Positions 33,865-43,121 of a stretch of 64,000 nucleotides of DNA are shown here, piece after piece. The first letter of the stretch is position 1, and each line of letters opens with the position of its first letter. The notes below the pieces were generated by a model. It had not been told where the DNA came from, searched no databases, and saw only the letters and a list, made by a program, of their open reading frames with translations. Made by a program: the position numbers and the translations under genes. The stretch is from Altererythrobacter sp. Root672 (GTDB taxonomy: Bacteria > Pseudomonadota > Alphaproteobacteria > Sphingomonadales > Sphingomonadaceae). Location: assembly GCF_001427865.1 (NCBI RefSeq), contig NZ_LMHH01000001.1, forward strand, positions 1,302,001 through 1,366,000. Reading direction: 5' to 3'.

Positions 33865-34799
33865 TTGGCGACGTTGGCGTTGTGTTCGGCCAGGGTGCTG
33901 GCGAAGGCGTGGCCGCCAGTACCGTCGGCGACCATGAACAGCGCATCGGTGTCGGCCGGGTTGAGCACCGCTTCAATCGAGGCGCGGCCGGGGTTGGTGA
34001 TCGGGCCCTTGGGCAGCCCGACCATCGAGTAAGTGTTGTAGTCGTTCACGTCGGAAATCTCGGACTGCCGAATCCGGCGCCCGAGCGGCTTGCCCTTGGT
34101 GATCGGGTAGATGATCGTCGGGTCCGCCTGCAGCATCATCCCCTGCCTCAGGCGATTGGAGTAGAGCCCGGCGACCATGCGCCGCTCGCTGTCCTTGCCG
34201 GTTTCCTTCTCTACGATCGAGGCGAGGATCACGGCCTCTTCAGGCGTCCTCACCGCGATGCCTGGCGCGCGCTTGGGCCATAGCTCGGCGACAGTGTCGC
34301 GCATGGCCTTCTGCATCCGCGCCAGCACCGCCGTTCGGGCCTCGCCGCGTTCGAAATCATAGCTCTCGGGAAGGACCGAGCCTTCCTCGGGAACGGGGAT
34401 CGCGCCGGTCAACAAGGACTCGGCCATCAAGCGTTCGTAGACCAGGATCGAAGGCATGCCTTCGGGTATGGTCACGAACCGGCGGATCACCTCTCCGTGC
34501 TGGAAAGTGTCGAGGATGTCCGAACCGCTCGAACCGGCAGGCAGCAGGAATTCACCCGCCTTGATCGGATCACCGCTGCCGAGGAACTTCGACCAGAGGA
34601 GGAAGGACTCGCTCGAAGCGATCAGGTTTTCCTCTTCGAGCTTCGTCGCGATCGAGGTGAGCGACGATCCCGAAGGAACCACGAACGTCGTGTCCTCCTC
34701 GATCTTCGACGCCCCCCACCAGCCCCAGGTCGAGGCTGCGGCTATGCCAAACAGCAGCGCGCCGAGGACGACGGCAACGAGGCAACCCTTGCGGCCCAT
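33828..34799 (-). CDS. mltG: Endolytic murein transglycosylase MltG
   Basis: Inner-membrane lytic transglycosylase that releases nascent peptidoglycan strands and sets glycan length. 323 residues: one membrane helix (about 7-25), a LysM-like domain (FVVPSGSSLTSIATKLEEEN), then the YceG catalytic region with E197 in ILASIVEKETG and the signature YNTYSMVGLPKGPITNPG. It lies 8 nt after fabF on the same strand; acpP-fabF-mltG is a common order in alphaproteobacteria and Gram-positives. Confidence 0.95.
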   Translation of the reverse strand: MGRKGCLVAVVLGALLFGIAAASTWGWWGASKIEEDTTFVVPSGSSLTSIATKLEEENLIASSESFLLWSKFLGSGDPIKAGEFLLPAGSSGSDILDTFQHGEVIRRFVTIPEGMPSILVYERLMAESLLTGAIPVPEEGSVLPESYDFERGEARTAVLARMQKAMRDTVAELWPKRAPGIAVRTPEEAVILASIVEKETGKDSERRMVAGLYSNRLRQGMMLQADPTIIYPITKGKPLGRRIRQSEISDVNDYNTYSMVGLPKGPITNPGRASIEAVLNPADTDALFMVADGTGGHAFASTLAEHNANVAKWFAIRRARGEM

Positions 34800-34807
34800 T
34801 GCCTGCC

Positions 34808-36067
34808 CTAGTCGACGCGCTTCACGATGAGGCTGGCGTTGGTGCCGCCAAACCCGAAGCTGTTGTTGAGCGCCGCGCGCACGGTACGCTTCTTGGCCAC
34901 GTGCGGGACCAGGTCGGCGCCTTCGGTGCCTTCATCCGGATTGTCCAGATTGAGCGTCGGCGGAACGATCTGGTCGCGGATCGACAGGATGCAGAAGATC
35001 GATTCGACCGCGCCCGCGCCACCCAGCAAGTGGCCGATGGCGGATTTGGTCGAGCTCATCGAGACGTTGGCCATCTCCGGTCCGAACAGGCGCTTCACCG
35101 CGCCGAGTTCGATCGTGTCGGCCATGGTCGAGGTGCCGTGCGCGTTGATGTAATCGATGTCTGCCGGGGTCATGCCCGCCTTCTTAAGCGCCGCACTCAT
35201 CGAGCGGAACGCGCCGTCCATCTCCGGATCGGGCGCGGTCACGTGATAGGCATCGCCCGACAGGCCATAGCCGACCACTTCGGCGTAGATCTTGGCTCCG
35301 CGCGCCTTGGCATGCTCGTATTCCTCGAGCACGACCACACCCGCGCCCTCGCCCATGACGAAGCCATCGCGGTCGCGGTCATAGGGGCGGCTCGCCTGCT
35401 CAGGACGGTCGTTATAGGTCATGTTGAGCGCACGCGCCTGAGCGAAACCGGCAATGCCGATCGGGCAAATGGTCGCTTCCGCGCCGCCCGCGAGCATGAT
35501 GTCGGCATCGTCGTCGCGGATCATCCGCGCGGCATCGCCGATCGAATGCGCGCCCGTCGAACAGGCGGTGACGACGGCATGGTTCGGGCCCTTAAGGCCG
35601 TACTTGATGCTGACCTGACCGGAGATCAGGTTGATCAGGCGGCCATGGACGAAGTGCGGGCTGACGCGGCCAGGGCCCTTCTCGGCCAGCAATAGGCTCT
35701 CGCTCTCTATGCCCGGCAGGCCGCCGATGCCCGAACCGATCGAAACACCGGCGCGCAGGCGCGTGGCCTCGTCCATGTCCTCGAGTCCCGCATCCTCGAT
35801 CGCCTGGCCGGCGGCATCGAGGCCAAAGATGATGAACGGATCGACCTGGCGCTGGACCTTGTGGTCGACGCGCTTGTTGGGATCGAAGCCGTACTCGTGG
35901 TCGGCGGGCTTCACTTCGCAGGCGATCTGGCACTTGTACTCGGACGCATCGAAGTGCGTGATCGGTCCCGCACCGCTCTTGCCGGCAAGAATGTTCGCCC
36001 AGGTCGTCTCGACATCGCTGCCAAGCGGGGTGACTAGCCCCAATCCGGTTACGACCACTCGACGCAT
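34808..36067 (-). CDS. fabF: 3-oxoacyl-ACP synthase II
   Basis: Elongates acyl-ACP with malonyl-ACP in type II fatty acid synthesis. 419 residues from ATG 36067 (GGAG 7 nt upstream; the frame runs on to 36121 without good signals). The Cys-His-His triad is seen as VTACSTGAHSIGDA, NAHGTSTMADTIELGAVK and STKSAIGHLLGGAG, with the C-terminal NSFGFGGTNASL. Directly downstream of acpP, upstream of mltG. Confidence 0.96.
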   Translation of the reverse strand: MRRVVVTGLGLVTPLGSDVETTWANILAGKSGAGPITHFDASEYKCQIACEVKPADHEYGFDPNKRVDHKVQRQVDPFIIFGLDAAGQAIEDAGLEDMDEATRLRAGVSIGSGIGGLPGIESESLLLAEKGPGRVSPHFVHGRLINLISGQVSIKYGLKGPNHAVVTACSTGAHSIGDAARMIRDDDADIMLAGGAEATICPIGIAGFAQARALNMTYNDRPEQASRPYDRDRDGFVMGEGAGVVVLEEYEHAKARGAKIYAEVVGYGLSGDAYHVTAPDPEMDGAFRSMSAALKKAGMTPADIDYINAHGTSTMADTIELGAVKRLFGPEMANVSMSSTKSAIGHLLGGAGAVESIFCILSIRDQIVPPTLNLDNPDEGTEGADLVPHVAKKRTVRAALNNSFGFGGTNASLIVKRVD

Positions 36068-36126
36068 AACTAATCTCCGAAAACCGTGCGGAACGTCCGC
36101 CATAAAATGCAACAGGCCCAACCCCT

Positions 36127-36150
36127 GTTCGGGCTGAGCCTGTCGAACCC
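36127..36150. repeat. Short dispersed element with TTCGGGCTGAGCCTGTCGAA
   Basis: An imperfect palindrome (TTCGGGCTGAGCCTGTCGAA) in the acpP-fabF gap. I recall it as a frequent intergenic element of sphingomonad genomes; only this copy is in the window. Confidence 0.5.
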
Positions 36151-36210
36151 GTTAGGGTTGCGCCGCGCGCCCCTTGATAACCTCAGGGCTCACAGCGGCA
36201 GGGATGGCAA

Positions 36211-36447
36211 TTATCCCTTGTGCTCTTCGATATACTTGTTGGCATCGCCAACCGTATTGATCTTCTCGGCGGCGTCGTCCGGGATCTCGACCCCAAACTC
36301 TTCCTCGAAGGCCATGACCAGCTCGACGATGTCGAGGCTGTCTGCGCCCAGATCGTCGATGAAGCTCGCATCCGGCGTGACCTTGTCTTCTTCGACGCCA
36401 AGATGCTCGACAACGATCTTCTTCACGCGATCGGCGGTGTCGCTCAT
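36211..36447 (-). CDS. acpP: Acyl carrier protein
   Basis: 78 residues, acidic, carrying growing acyl chains on a 4'-phosphopantetheine at S37 in the [17 protein letters not shown] motif. Size, sequence and position before fabF identify the housekeeping ACP of fatty acid synthesis. Confidence 0.97.
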   Translation of the reverse strand: MSDTADRVKKIVVEHLGVEEDKVTPDASFIDDLGADSLDIVELVMAFEEEFGVEIPDDAAEKINTVGDANKYIEEHKG

Positions 36448-36537
36448 GTAATGCCCTCTCGAACTATGCAGGGTTGGAATTTCCTGTCGCCCTAATGAAC
36501 GGCGCGGGCACTGGCAAGTGCCCGGCGTTCAGTTCCC

Positions 36538-38346
36538 TTAGTTCTCCGCGGTGGCAGTTTCGGCCGAAGCGGGCTTGGGCGGGTCGACAAGTCGAACGTG
36601 AACGTCGCGCAGTTGGCGCGCGCTGACCGGGCTCGGGGCGCCCATCATGAGGTCCTGCGCCCGCTGATTGAGCGGGAAAGCAATGACTTCGCGGATGTTC
36701 GGCTCGTCGGCCAGCAGCATGACGATACGGTCGATACCCGGGGCCGAACCGCCGTGCGGCGGGGCGCCAAGCTTGAATGCCTCGATCATGCCAGAGAAAT
36801 TCTCATCGACCTCGGCCTGCGAATAGCCGGCGATTTCAAACGCCTTGTACATGATTTCCGGACGATGGTTCCGGATCGCGCCCGAGCTCAGCTCATAGCC
36901 GTTGCAGACGATGTCGTACTGCCAGGCGAGGATCGACAACGGATCCTGCGTCTCCAGCGCCTCGAGCTCGCCTTGCGGCATCGAGAACGGGTTGTGGCTG
37001 AAATCGACCTTCTTCTGCTCTTCGTCGTATTCGAACATCGGGAAGTCGACGATCCAGCAGAACTTGAAACAGCCCTGCTCGATCAGCCCCAACTCTTCGC
37101 CGACGCGGGTGCGCGCGGCACCGGCGAGCTTGACCGCGTCCTTTTCCATGCCCGCGGCGAAGAACAGGCCGTCATCGGCGCCAAGGCCGAGCTCGGCGTA
37201 GAGCTTCTCCATGTTCTCCGGACCGTGATTCTTGGCGATCGGTCCTCCGAACTCGCCGCCCTTGCGGGTGACGTAGCCGAGGCCGGCAAAGCCTTCGCGC
37301 CGGGCCCAGTCGTTCATGTCGTCGAAGAACTTGCGGCTCTTCTCCGCCGTGGCCGGCGCCGGAATGGCGCGGACGATGCCGCCCGAACCGACGATCTTCT
37401 CGAACAGGCCGAATCCCGACTGCCCGAAGTGGTGCGAGACGTCGGTGATGATCAGCGGGTTGCGCAGGTCCGGCTTGTCGCTGCCGTACTTGAGCATCGA
37501 CTCGCGATAGGGAATGCGCGGGAAGTCGCCCGCCGCCGTCACGGTCTTGCCGTTGGCGAATTCGGCGAACACGCCGGCGAGGACCGGTTCGATCGCGTTG
37601 AACACGTCATCCTGGGTGACGAAGCTCATCTCGAAGTCGAGCTGGTAGAACTCCGGCGAACGGTCGGCGCGGAGATCCTCGTCGCGGAAGCAGGGCGCGA
37701 TCTGGAAGTAGCGGTCGAAACCGGCGACCATCAGTAGCTGCTTGAACATCTGCGGCGCCTGCGGGAGCGCGTAGAAGGTGCCCGGGTGCAGACGGCTCGG
37801 CACGAGGTAGTCGCGCGCGCCTTCGGGGCTCGATGCGCCGAGAATCGGGGTCTGGAATTCGTTGAAGCCCTGCTCGATCATCCGGCGGCGCAGGCTGGCG
37901 ATAACCTGGCTGCGCAGCATGATGTTGCGGTGCATCGAGTCGCGGCGAAGGTCGACGAAGCGGTACTTGAGGCGGATTTCCTCCGGATAATCCTGCTCGC
38001 CAGCCACTGGCAGCGGCAGTTCATCGGCCCGGCTCTGTACGGTTACGCTGCGGGCATAGACCTCGATAGCGCCGGTGGGCAGGTTCGGATTGGCGGTGCC
38101 TTCTGCGCGCGCCTTGACCGTCCCATCGATGGTGACGACGCTCTCAACGCGAAGCCCTTCAAGCACTTCGAGCGCCGGCGAATCTGCGTCGGTGACGATT
38201 TGCGTGATGCCATAATGGTCGCGCAAATCGACGAACAGCACCCCGCCGTGATCGCGCTTGCGATGCACCCAGCCCGACAGGCGGACGGTTTCCCCGACAT
38301 TTCCGGCGTCTAGTCCGGCACAATTGTGGGTACGATAGGCATGCAT
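36538..38346 (-). CDS. aspS: Aspartate--tRNA ligase
   Basis: 602-residue class IIb synthetase that charges tRNA-Asp. An N-terminal OB anticodon-binding domain includes [20 protein letters not shown]. Motif 2 is in [21 protein letters not shown] bacterial-type GAD insertion domain lies in the middle, and motif 3 is [18 protein letters not shown]. Alphaproteobacterial AspRS enzymes are often non-discriminating and can serve the transamidation route to Asn-tRNA; the sequence alone does not decide this. It is divergent from rnd. Confidence 0.96.
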   Translation of the reverse strand: MHAYRTHNCAGLDAGNVGETVRLSGWVHRKRDHGGVLFVDLRDHYGITQIVTDADSPALEVLEGLRVESVVTIDGTVKARAEGTANPNLPTGAIEVYARSVTVQSRADELPLPVAGEQDYPEEIRLKYRFVDLRRDSMHRNIMLRSQVIASLRRRMIEQGFNEFQTPILGASSPEGARDYLVPSRLHPGTFYALPQAPQMFKQLLMVAGFDRYFQIAPCFRDEDLRADRSPEFYQLDFEMSFVTQDDVFNAIEPVLAGVFAEFANGKTVTAAGDFPRIPYRESMLKYGSDKPDLRNPLIITDVSHHFGQSGFGLFEKIVGSGGIVRAIPAPATAEKSRKFFDDMNDWARREGFAGLGYVTRKGGEFGGPIAKNHGPENMEKLYAELGLGADDGLFFAAGMEKDAVKLAGAARTRVGEELGLIEQGCFKFCWIVDFPMFEYDEEQKKVDFSHNPFSMPQGELEALETQDPLSILAWQYDIVCNGYELSSGAIRNHRPEIMYKAFEIAGYSQAEVDENFSGMIEAFKLGAPPHGGSAPGIDRIVMLLADEPNIREVIAFPLNQRAQDLMMGAPSPVSARQLRDVHVRLVDPPKPASAETATAEN

Positions 38347-38462
38347 CGCTGACTCTTCCGTTCTTGCAGTCTATGGGGCTAAGGAGCCGGCGCTAACGGG
38401 GCTTGGGCCCTGTTTGTCAAGCGTCCCGCCCGGCATCATCCGGGCCCTATAGAAAAGTCACG

Positions 38463-39689
38463 ATGAAAATACACCCGCTCATAACGACCACAGAGGAACT
38501 GGCGGAACTCTGCACGCGCTTGGCAAAATCGAACTTCGTCGCGGTCGATACCGAATTCATGCGGGAGAACACCTTCTACCCGCTGCTGTGCCTGGTGCAG
38601 ATCGGCAATGAAGAAGAAGCCGCCGCGATCGACCCGCTTGCAAGCGGAATCGACCTGTCGCCGCTGCTCGAGCTTCTCACGAACAACGAGGATGTGCTGA
38701 AGGTCTTCCACGCCGGCGGACAGGATGTGGAGATCGTCTACAACCTCACCGGCCGGACGCCCCACCCCATCTTCGACACCCAGATCGCCATGATGGCGGT
38801 CAGCCAGTCGGAGCAGATCGGCTACGCGAACCTCGTCGAATCATGGATCGGCAAGACGATCGACAAGGGCGCGCGCTTCACTGACTGGAGCCGGCGCCCG
38901 CTGACCGAGCGGCAGATCGAATACGCCATCGGCGACGTGACTTACCTCGCGAAGATCTTCCCCAAGCTGCTCAAGAAGCTGATCAAGACCGGGCGCGGGG
39001 AATGGCTCAATGCCGAGATGGAAAAGCTCGCCGACCCAGACAACTACGCCAACGACCTCGAGACGGCCTGGCACCGCATCCGCGCGCCCAGCCGCAACTC
39101 GCTCGTCCTAGGGCGGTTGAAGGCGCTCGCCGCCTGGCGTGAGACCGAGGCCCAGGCCAAGGACATTCCGCGCGGACGAATCATGCGTGACGAGACCCTG
39201 GCGGATCTCGCCAGCCATCCGCCGGCCAAGCAGGAAGACCTCGCCAAAGTCCGCGGGCTTAGCCAGGCATGGAAGGACAACGATATCGGAAAGCGTCTCA
39301 TGCGCGTCCTGCGCGACGTCGAACCGCTCCCCGCCGATGAGATGCCCGACAAGCCCAAGCGCGGTGCGCCCCTGGGCAAGGAAGGCGCCTTGGTGGCTGA
39401 TCTGCTCAAGCTGCTGCTCAAGATCCGTACGCGTGAGATCGACGTCGCGGCGCGGCTGCTTACCCGCTCAGACGAGCTCGAGGCGCTCGCCGCCGGCGTG
39501 CGCAAGCTGCCGGTGCTCGAAGGCTGGCGCTACGAGGTGTTTGGGCGTGACGCGCTCGAGCTGGTCGAAGGTCGCCTCGGCTTCGGTGTCGAACATGGCC
39601 GCCTCAAGATGACGCGGATCGTCGACACCGGCGAGACTGCCGCACCCGAAGAACCGGGAGAAGGGGCGGAGTCGCAAGCGGCCGAGTGA
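38463..39689 (+). CDS. rnd: Ribonuclease D
   Basis: 3'-5' exonuclease that trims tRNA and other RNA ends. 408 residues from ATG 38463. The DEDDy nuclease domain shows FVAVDTEFMRENTFYP, VFHAGGQDVEIVYNL, ANLVESWIGKTIDKGARFTD W and the Asp/Tyr pair in QIEYAIGDVTYL. An HRDC-like domain follows at about 205-290 and a second C-terminal helical part. Its stop overlaps the oxyR GTG (GTGA), so the pair is probably an operon. Confidence 0.94.
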   Translation: MKIHPLITTTEELAELCTRLAKSNFVAVDTEFMRENTFYPLLCLVQIGNEEEAAAIDPLASGIDLSPLLELLTNNEDVLKVFHAGGQDVEIVYNLTGRTPHPIFDTQIAMMAVSQSEQIGYANLVESWIGKTIDKGARFTDWSRRPLTERQIEYAIGDVTYLAKIFPKLLKKLIKTGRGEWLNAEMEKLADPDNYANDLETAWHRIRAPSRNSLVLGRLKALAAWRETEAQAKDIPRGRIMRDETLADLASHPPAKQEDLAKVRGLSQAWKDNDIGKRLMRVLRDVEPLPADEMPDKPKRGAPLGKEGALVADLLKLLLKIRTREIDVAARLLTRSDELEALAAGVRKLPVLEGWRYEVFGRDALELVEGRLGFGVEHGRLKMTRIVDTGETAAPEEPGEGAESQAAE

Positions 39690-40582
39690 GCACTTACCTC
39701 CCCACCATCAAGCAACTGCAGTACCTCGTTGCCCTTCACGAGCATGGCCACTTCGGCCAAGCCGCCAAGGCCAGCTTTGTTTCGCAGTCGACCTTGTCGG
39801 CGGGGATTCGCGAACTCGAATCGCTGTTGGGTGTCACGCTGGTGGAGCGGAGCCGCCGAGTCGTGCGCTTCACTCCGCTAGGCAACGCGGTGGTCGCGAA
39901 GGCTCACCGGTTGCTCCGGGAGGCCGAGGAACTGAGTGATCTCGTCCAGGCCTCCGGCAAGCCCCTCCAGGGCGAATTACGGATGAGCGTGATCCCGACG
40001 ATCGCGCCGTTCTTCCTCCCCCGCATCCTCCCTCGCCTGCGCAGGGAACGGCCCAACCTGCGGTTGTTCCTGCGTGAGGAAACGAGCGGAGACGCTGTCG
40101 AGTCGCTGCATCACGGCCGTGCCGATTGCGTGCTGCTCGCCCTGCCCTTCGCCACTGGCGAAGTGGACAAGGCGCACATTGCGGATGACCGCTTGTTCGT
40201 CGCCTTCCCCAAGGACGACCCGCGCGATCCGCCCGATTCGATTCCTCCGGCAATGATCGACGAGAATCACTTGCTGCTGCTCGAAGACGGGCATTGCCTG
40301 AAGGAGCACGCGCTCTCTGCCTGTAACAGGCCTGAGTTGCGCGCCTCAGCCACGATGATTGGCACCAGCCTGCACACGCTGGTGCAGATGGTCGACAATG
40401 GTCTGGGGATGACGATGCTGCCGGAAATGGCGATCGACGCGGGGATTCTCCACGATACCCACGTGATCGCAAGGCCCCTGAAGGCACGCAAGGCGAGCCG
40501 CGAGATCGCGTTGATCTGGCGCAAGAACAGCCCTCGCGCCGAGGAATTCCGCCTGTTGGCTCAGGAACTCCAGGCGGGCTGA
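39686..40582 (+). CDS. oxyR: Hydrogen-peroxide-sensing LysR regulator
   Basis: 298 residues from GTG overlapping the rnd stop by 4 nt. N-terminal LysR HTH (KQLQYLVALHEHGHFGQAAK, SQSTLSAGIRELESLLGV). The regulatory domain contains EDGHCLKEHALSAC: C204 and C213 have the same nine-residue spacing as the redox pair C199/C208 of E. coli OxyR. The C-terminal LGMTMLPEMAID is also typical. Likely targets include katE at 18.4 kb and other peroxide-defence genes; none are adjacent. Confidence 0.93.
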   Translation: MSTYLPTIKQLQYLVALHEHGHFGQAAKASFVSQSTLSAGIRELESLLGVTLVERSRRVVRFTPLGNAVVAKAHRLLREAEELSDLVQASGKPLQGELRMSVIPTIAPFFLPRILPRLRRERPNLRLFLREETSGDAVESLHHGRADCVLLALPFATGEVDKAHIADDRLFVAFPKDDPRDPPDSIPPAMIDENHLLLLEDGHCLKEHALSACNRPELRASATMIGTSLHTLVQMVDNGLGMTMLPEMAIDAGILHDTHVIARPLKARKASREIALIWRKNSPRAEEFRLLAQELQAG

Positions 40583-40798
40583 CCGCCGAACTGTCTTAGC
40601 GTAAAATGAGCGCGGAGACTGGAGTTCCGGCGGGAAACCGAGCCGAACATCCAGCTAGCTAAAGCGACCCGAAGGGCTTTCCCTCCGGTCCCGGCACCTC
40701 CGCGCCCGCCAATCCCGGGATTGCGCGGCTTCTGCAGTGAAGCGGGACCGAGCGCTTTCCGGAATGCGACAAGTTGTGTGCGGATCGGCCCTTCGGCC

Positions 40799-41407
40799 TC
40801 AGTCCATGTGCTTGATGCCGACCCGCAGGTAGTCCCATCCGGTCACCAGCGTCAGGATCGCCGCGCCCCACAAGCTCGCCAGACCGACGACATGGATCCA
40901 TTGTTCGCGTAGCGATTCGCAAACGCCCGCGGCATCGCAGGGCTGACCTTGAACCGCCCCGCCCAGGATCAGCGCCCCTAGAGCGACGAGCTGGAAGGTC
41001 GTCTTCCACTTGGCGAGCTTTGAGACCGGCACCGAGACCTGGAGGCCCCCGAGGAACTCCCTGAGGCCCGAGACGGCGATCTCACGCACCAGGATGATCA
41101 GGCCAGCAATGACATGCATATCACCAACAAGTGGGCCTCGCAGATACCCTTGGGCGGTTAGGACAAGTATGACGACAGCGACCATGATCTTGTCAGCGAT
41201 GGGATCGAGGAAGATACCAAGCCGAGAAACGGCGCCGCTCGACCGGGCGAGATAGCCGTCGAAATAATCGGTAATACCCATCAGGCAGTAGAGGACGAAC
41301 GCCATGGCGTAGCCGACCTGCCAGTTGGGCCACCACAAGAGGAAGCCAAGCAGTGGCAGAGCCACGATTCGCGACAAGGTGAGCAGGTTGGGCAGGGTCA
41401 GCATCAT
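40799..41407 (-). CDS. pgsA: CDP-diacylglycerol--glycerol-3-phosphate 3-phosphatidyltransferase
   Basis: Makes phosphatidylglycerol phosphate, committed step to PG and cardiolipin. About 202 residues from ATG 41407 (or 41404), where TLPNLLTLSRIVALPLL gives the usual N-terminus; the frame is open to 41491. The CDP-alcohol phosphotransferase signature is complete: TDYFDGYLARSSGAVSRLGI FLDPIADK. Several membrane helices follow. It lies head to head with the LplT-like transporter gene, also phospholipid-linked. Confidence 0.93.
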   Translation of the reverse strand: MMLTLPNLLTLSRIVALPLLGFLLWWPNWQVGYAMAFVLYCLMGITDYFDGYLARSSGAVSRLGIFLDPIADKIMVAVVILVLTAQGYLRGPLVGDMHVIAGLIILVREIAVSGLREFLGGLQVSVPVSKLAKWKTTFQLVALGALILGGAVQGQPCDAAGVCESLREQWIHVVGLASLWGAAILTLVTGWDYLRVGIKHMD

Positions 41408-41491
41408 GAGGGTTCTAGGCGGTCGGCGTTCGCGGGAAAAGTCCGCCGATAGGATTGTCGTTAAGCTCAGGGTGTCTAAACGGGCTGGCAC

Positions 41492-42823
41492 ATGCTGACA
41501 TCAACGCACTTGCTGAAACAGCGGCGCTTCCTGCCGCTCTTTGCCACCCAGCTCTTCAACGCCTTCAACGACAACCTGTTCAAGAACGCGATGGTGCTGT
41601 TCGTCGTGTACAGCGTCTACAATTCCGAAGAGGCCGAGGCGCAGTTCAGCGCGATCGCCTCGGGCCTGTTCATCCTGCCGTTCTTCATCCTCTCGGCCCT
41701 CGCGGGCCAACTTGCCGACATGCGCGACAAGGCGATGATCATTCGCTGGATCAAGGCGGCGGAGATCGGGATCATGCTCGTCGGCGCCATAGGCTTGGTC
41801 ATGGCGTGGCAGGGCCTGCTGACACAAGTTGCAGCCATTCCGCTCATGTTGCTCGCGCTGTTTGCGATGGGCGTCCATTCGACCTTCTTTGGCCCGATCA
41901 AGTACGCCATTCTCCCCCAGCACCTGGAAAAGGACGAAGTGCTTTCCGGTACCGGCCTGGTCGAGGCCGGAACTTACATTGCGATTCTCGCGGGCACTAT
42001 CGTCGCCGGATATATCGACGTCGAATGGGCGGCGTTGGCAGTCGTTCTGACCGCCATCGTCGGCTACATTACCAGCCTACAAGTTCCACCGGCCCCGCCC
42101 TATGAAAAGGGCCAGCCGATCGATCACCACATTTTCCGCGCCTCGGTAGAGCTGGTGCGTGACACGATGCACATACGCGAAGTGTTCTACGCGATCCTCG
42201 CCATCAGCTTCTTCTGGACCATCGGCGCGGTGCTGTTCATCCAGTTCCCGCCGCTTGCCAAGAACGTGCTGATGGCCAGCAAGGAAGTCGCCAGCCTGTT
42301 CCTGGTGGTGTTCTCGATCGGCGTGGCGATCGGATCGGTCGCCATCAACGCCCTGCTCAAGGGTAACGTCTCGGCCCGCTATGCACCGATATCGGTGCTG
42401 TTCATGGGGGCCTTCGTCGCGGCGTTCTGGTTCGTCTGCCACGAGTGGAAAACCGAAGTGCGGCCCACCGACTTGATGAACGTCGGCGAATTTCTGTCCC
42501 AGCCGCTCGCTCCCATGGTTCTGCTCACGCTGCTGCTGATTGCCGTTTCCGGCGGCATGTTCGTGGTCCCGCTCTATGCGTTCCTGACGACCAAGTGCGA
42601 TCCGTCCCGCGCCGCGCGCACCGTCGCGGCGAACAATATCGTCAATTCGGGAGCCATGGTGATCGGCTCACTCATCGCGGCAGGACTGAGCGCAGTAGGC
42701 ATCGCTATTGTCGAGCAACTGTTGCTCAGCGCGGCGATGTGCCTGGTCTCAGCCTGGCTGGGCGCTCGCCTCTACCAGGCAGAGCGGCACGCCCTGGTTG
42801 CCAAGCAGATCGAGGTCAGATGA
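41492..42823 (+). CDS. MFS transporter of the LplT (lysophospholipid) type
   Basis: 443 residues, about 12 membrane segments. N-terminal FLPLFATQLFNAFNDNLFKN and GVHSTFFGPIKYAILPQHL are the hallmarks of LplT and of the transporter half of Aas fusion proteins, which flip lysophospholipids across the inner membrane for re-acylation. No acyltransferase domain is fused here (total length 443). It is divergent from pgsA, which supports a phospholipid role. Confidence 0.85.
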   Translation: MLTSTHLLKQRRFLPLFATQLFNAFNDNLFKNAMVLFVVYSVYNSEEAEAQFSAIASGLFILPFFILSALAGQLADMRDKAMIIRWIKAAEIGIMLVGAIGLVMAWQGLLTQVAAIPLMLLALFAMGVHSTFFGPIKYAILPQHLEKDEVLSGTGLVEAGTYIAILAGTIVAGYIDVEWAALAVVLTAIVGYITSLQVPPAPPYEKGQPIDHHIFRASVELVRDTMHIREVFYAILAISFFWTIGAVLFIQFPPLAKNVLMASKEVASLFLVVFSIGVAIGSVAINALLKGNVSARYAPISVLFMGAFVAAFWFVCHEWKTEVRPTDLMNVGEFLSQPLAPMVLLTLLLIAVSGGMFVVPLYAFLTTKCDPSRAARTVAANNIVNSGAMVIGSLIAAGLSAVGIAIVEQLLLSAAMCLVSAWLGARLYQAERHALVAKQIEVR

Positions 42824-43019
42824 TAAAGGCTGTGATCGCCAGGAAACAGGCGCAGTAAGTCTGGGCAAAGCCCCGGACATCCAGCGCCAGCTGACTTCGC
42901 CAGGGAGCGCGAGGCTCGGCGAATTCATGGCGGAATTCCCGCCATTGAGGTGGCAGGGAAGCCCGAAACGGATGTCGGGCGGACTCGTCGGTCAGGACCA
43001 ATGAACGGCGCATAGTCAT
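42816..43019 (-). CDS. Hypothetical 67-residue membrane-anchored protein
   Basis: Basic N-terminal half (RRSLVLTDESARHPFRASLP, then QWREFRHEFAEPRAPW) and a C-terminal hydrophobic segment (FAQTYCACFLAITAFII), suggesting a tail-anchored peptide. Its end overlaps the transporter gene's 3' end by 8 nt on the other strand. I recall similar Trp/Cys-ended small proteins in sphingomonads, but know no function. Confidence 0.5.
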   Translation of the reverse strand: MTMRRSLVLTDESARHPFRASLPPQWREFRHEFAEPRAPWRSQLALDVRGFAQTYCACFLAITAFII

Positions 43020-43121
43020 GCTGCGTAACGATTTAGTAACCTATTGGTATCCGCCTATCCGGGTATGTCCCGGGATTGCACAGAGGTTGCTACCGACGCG
43101 GGGCCTCGCTACTCCTCTGTC

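Noticed and set aside
34799-35695. A 298-codon open frame antisense to fabF
   Set aside because: Complete overlap with fabF, and the sequence is the typical His/Arg/Ala shadow of a GC-rich gene.
36598-37737. A 379-codon open frame antisense to aspS
   Set aside because: It lies wholly inside a clear aspS gene, its product is an Arg/Glu/Val-rich shadow without motifs, and high GC makes such frames common.
40583-40798. A possible small gene between oxyR and pgsA
   Set aside because: Only an 18-codon frame and an antisense extension of pgsA are open there.
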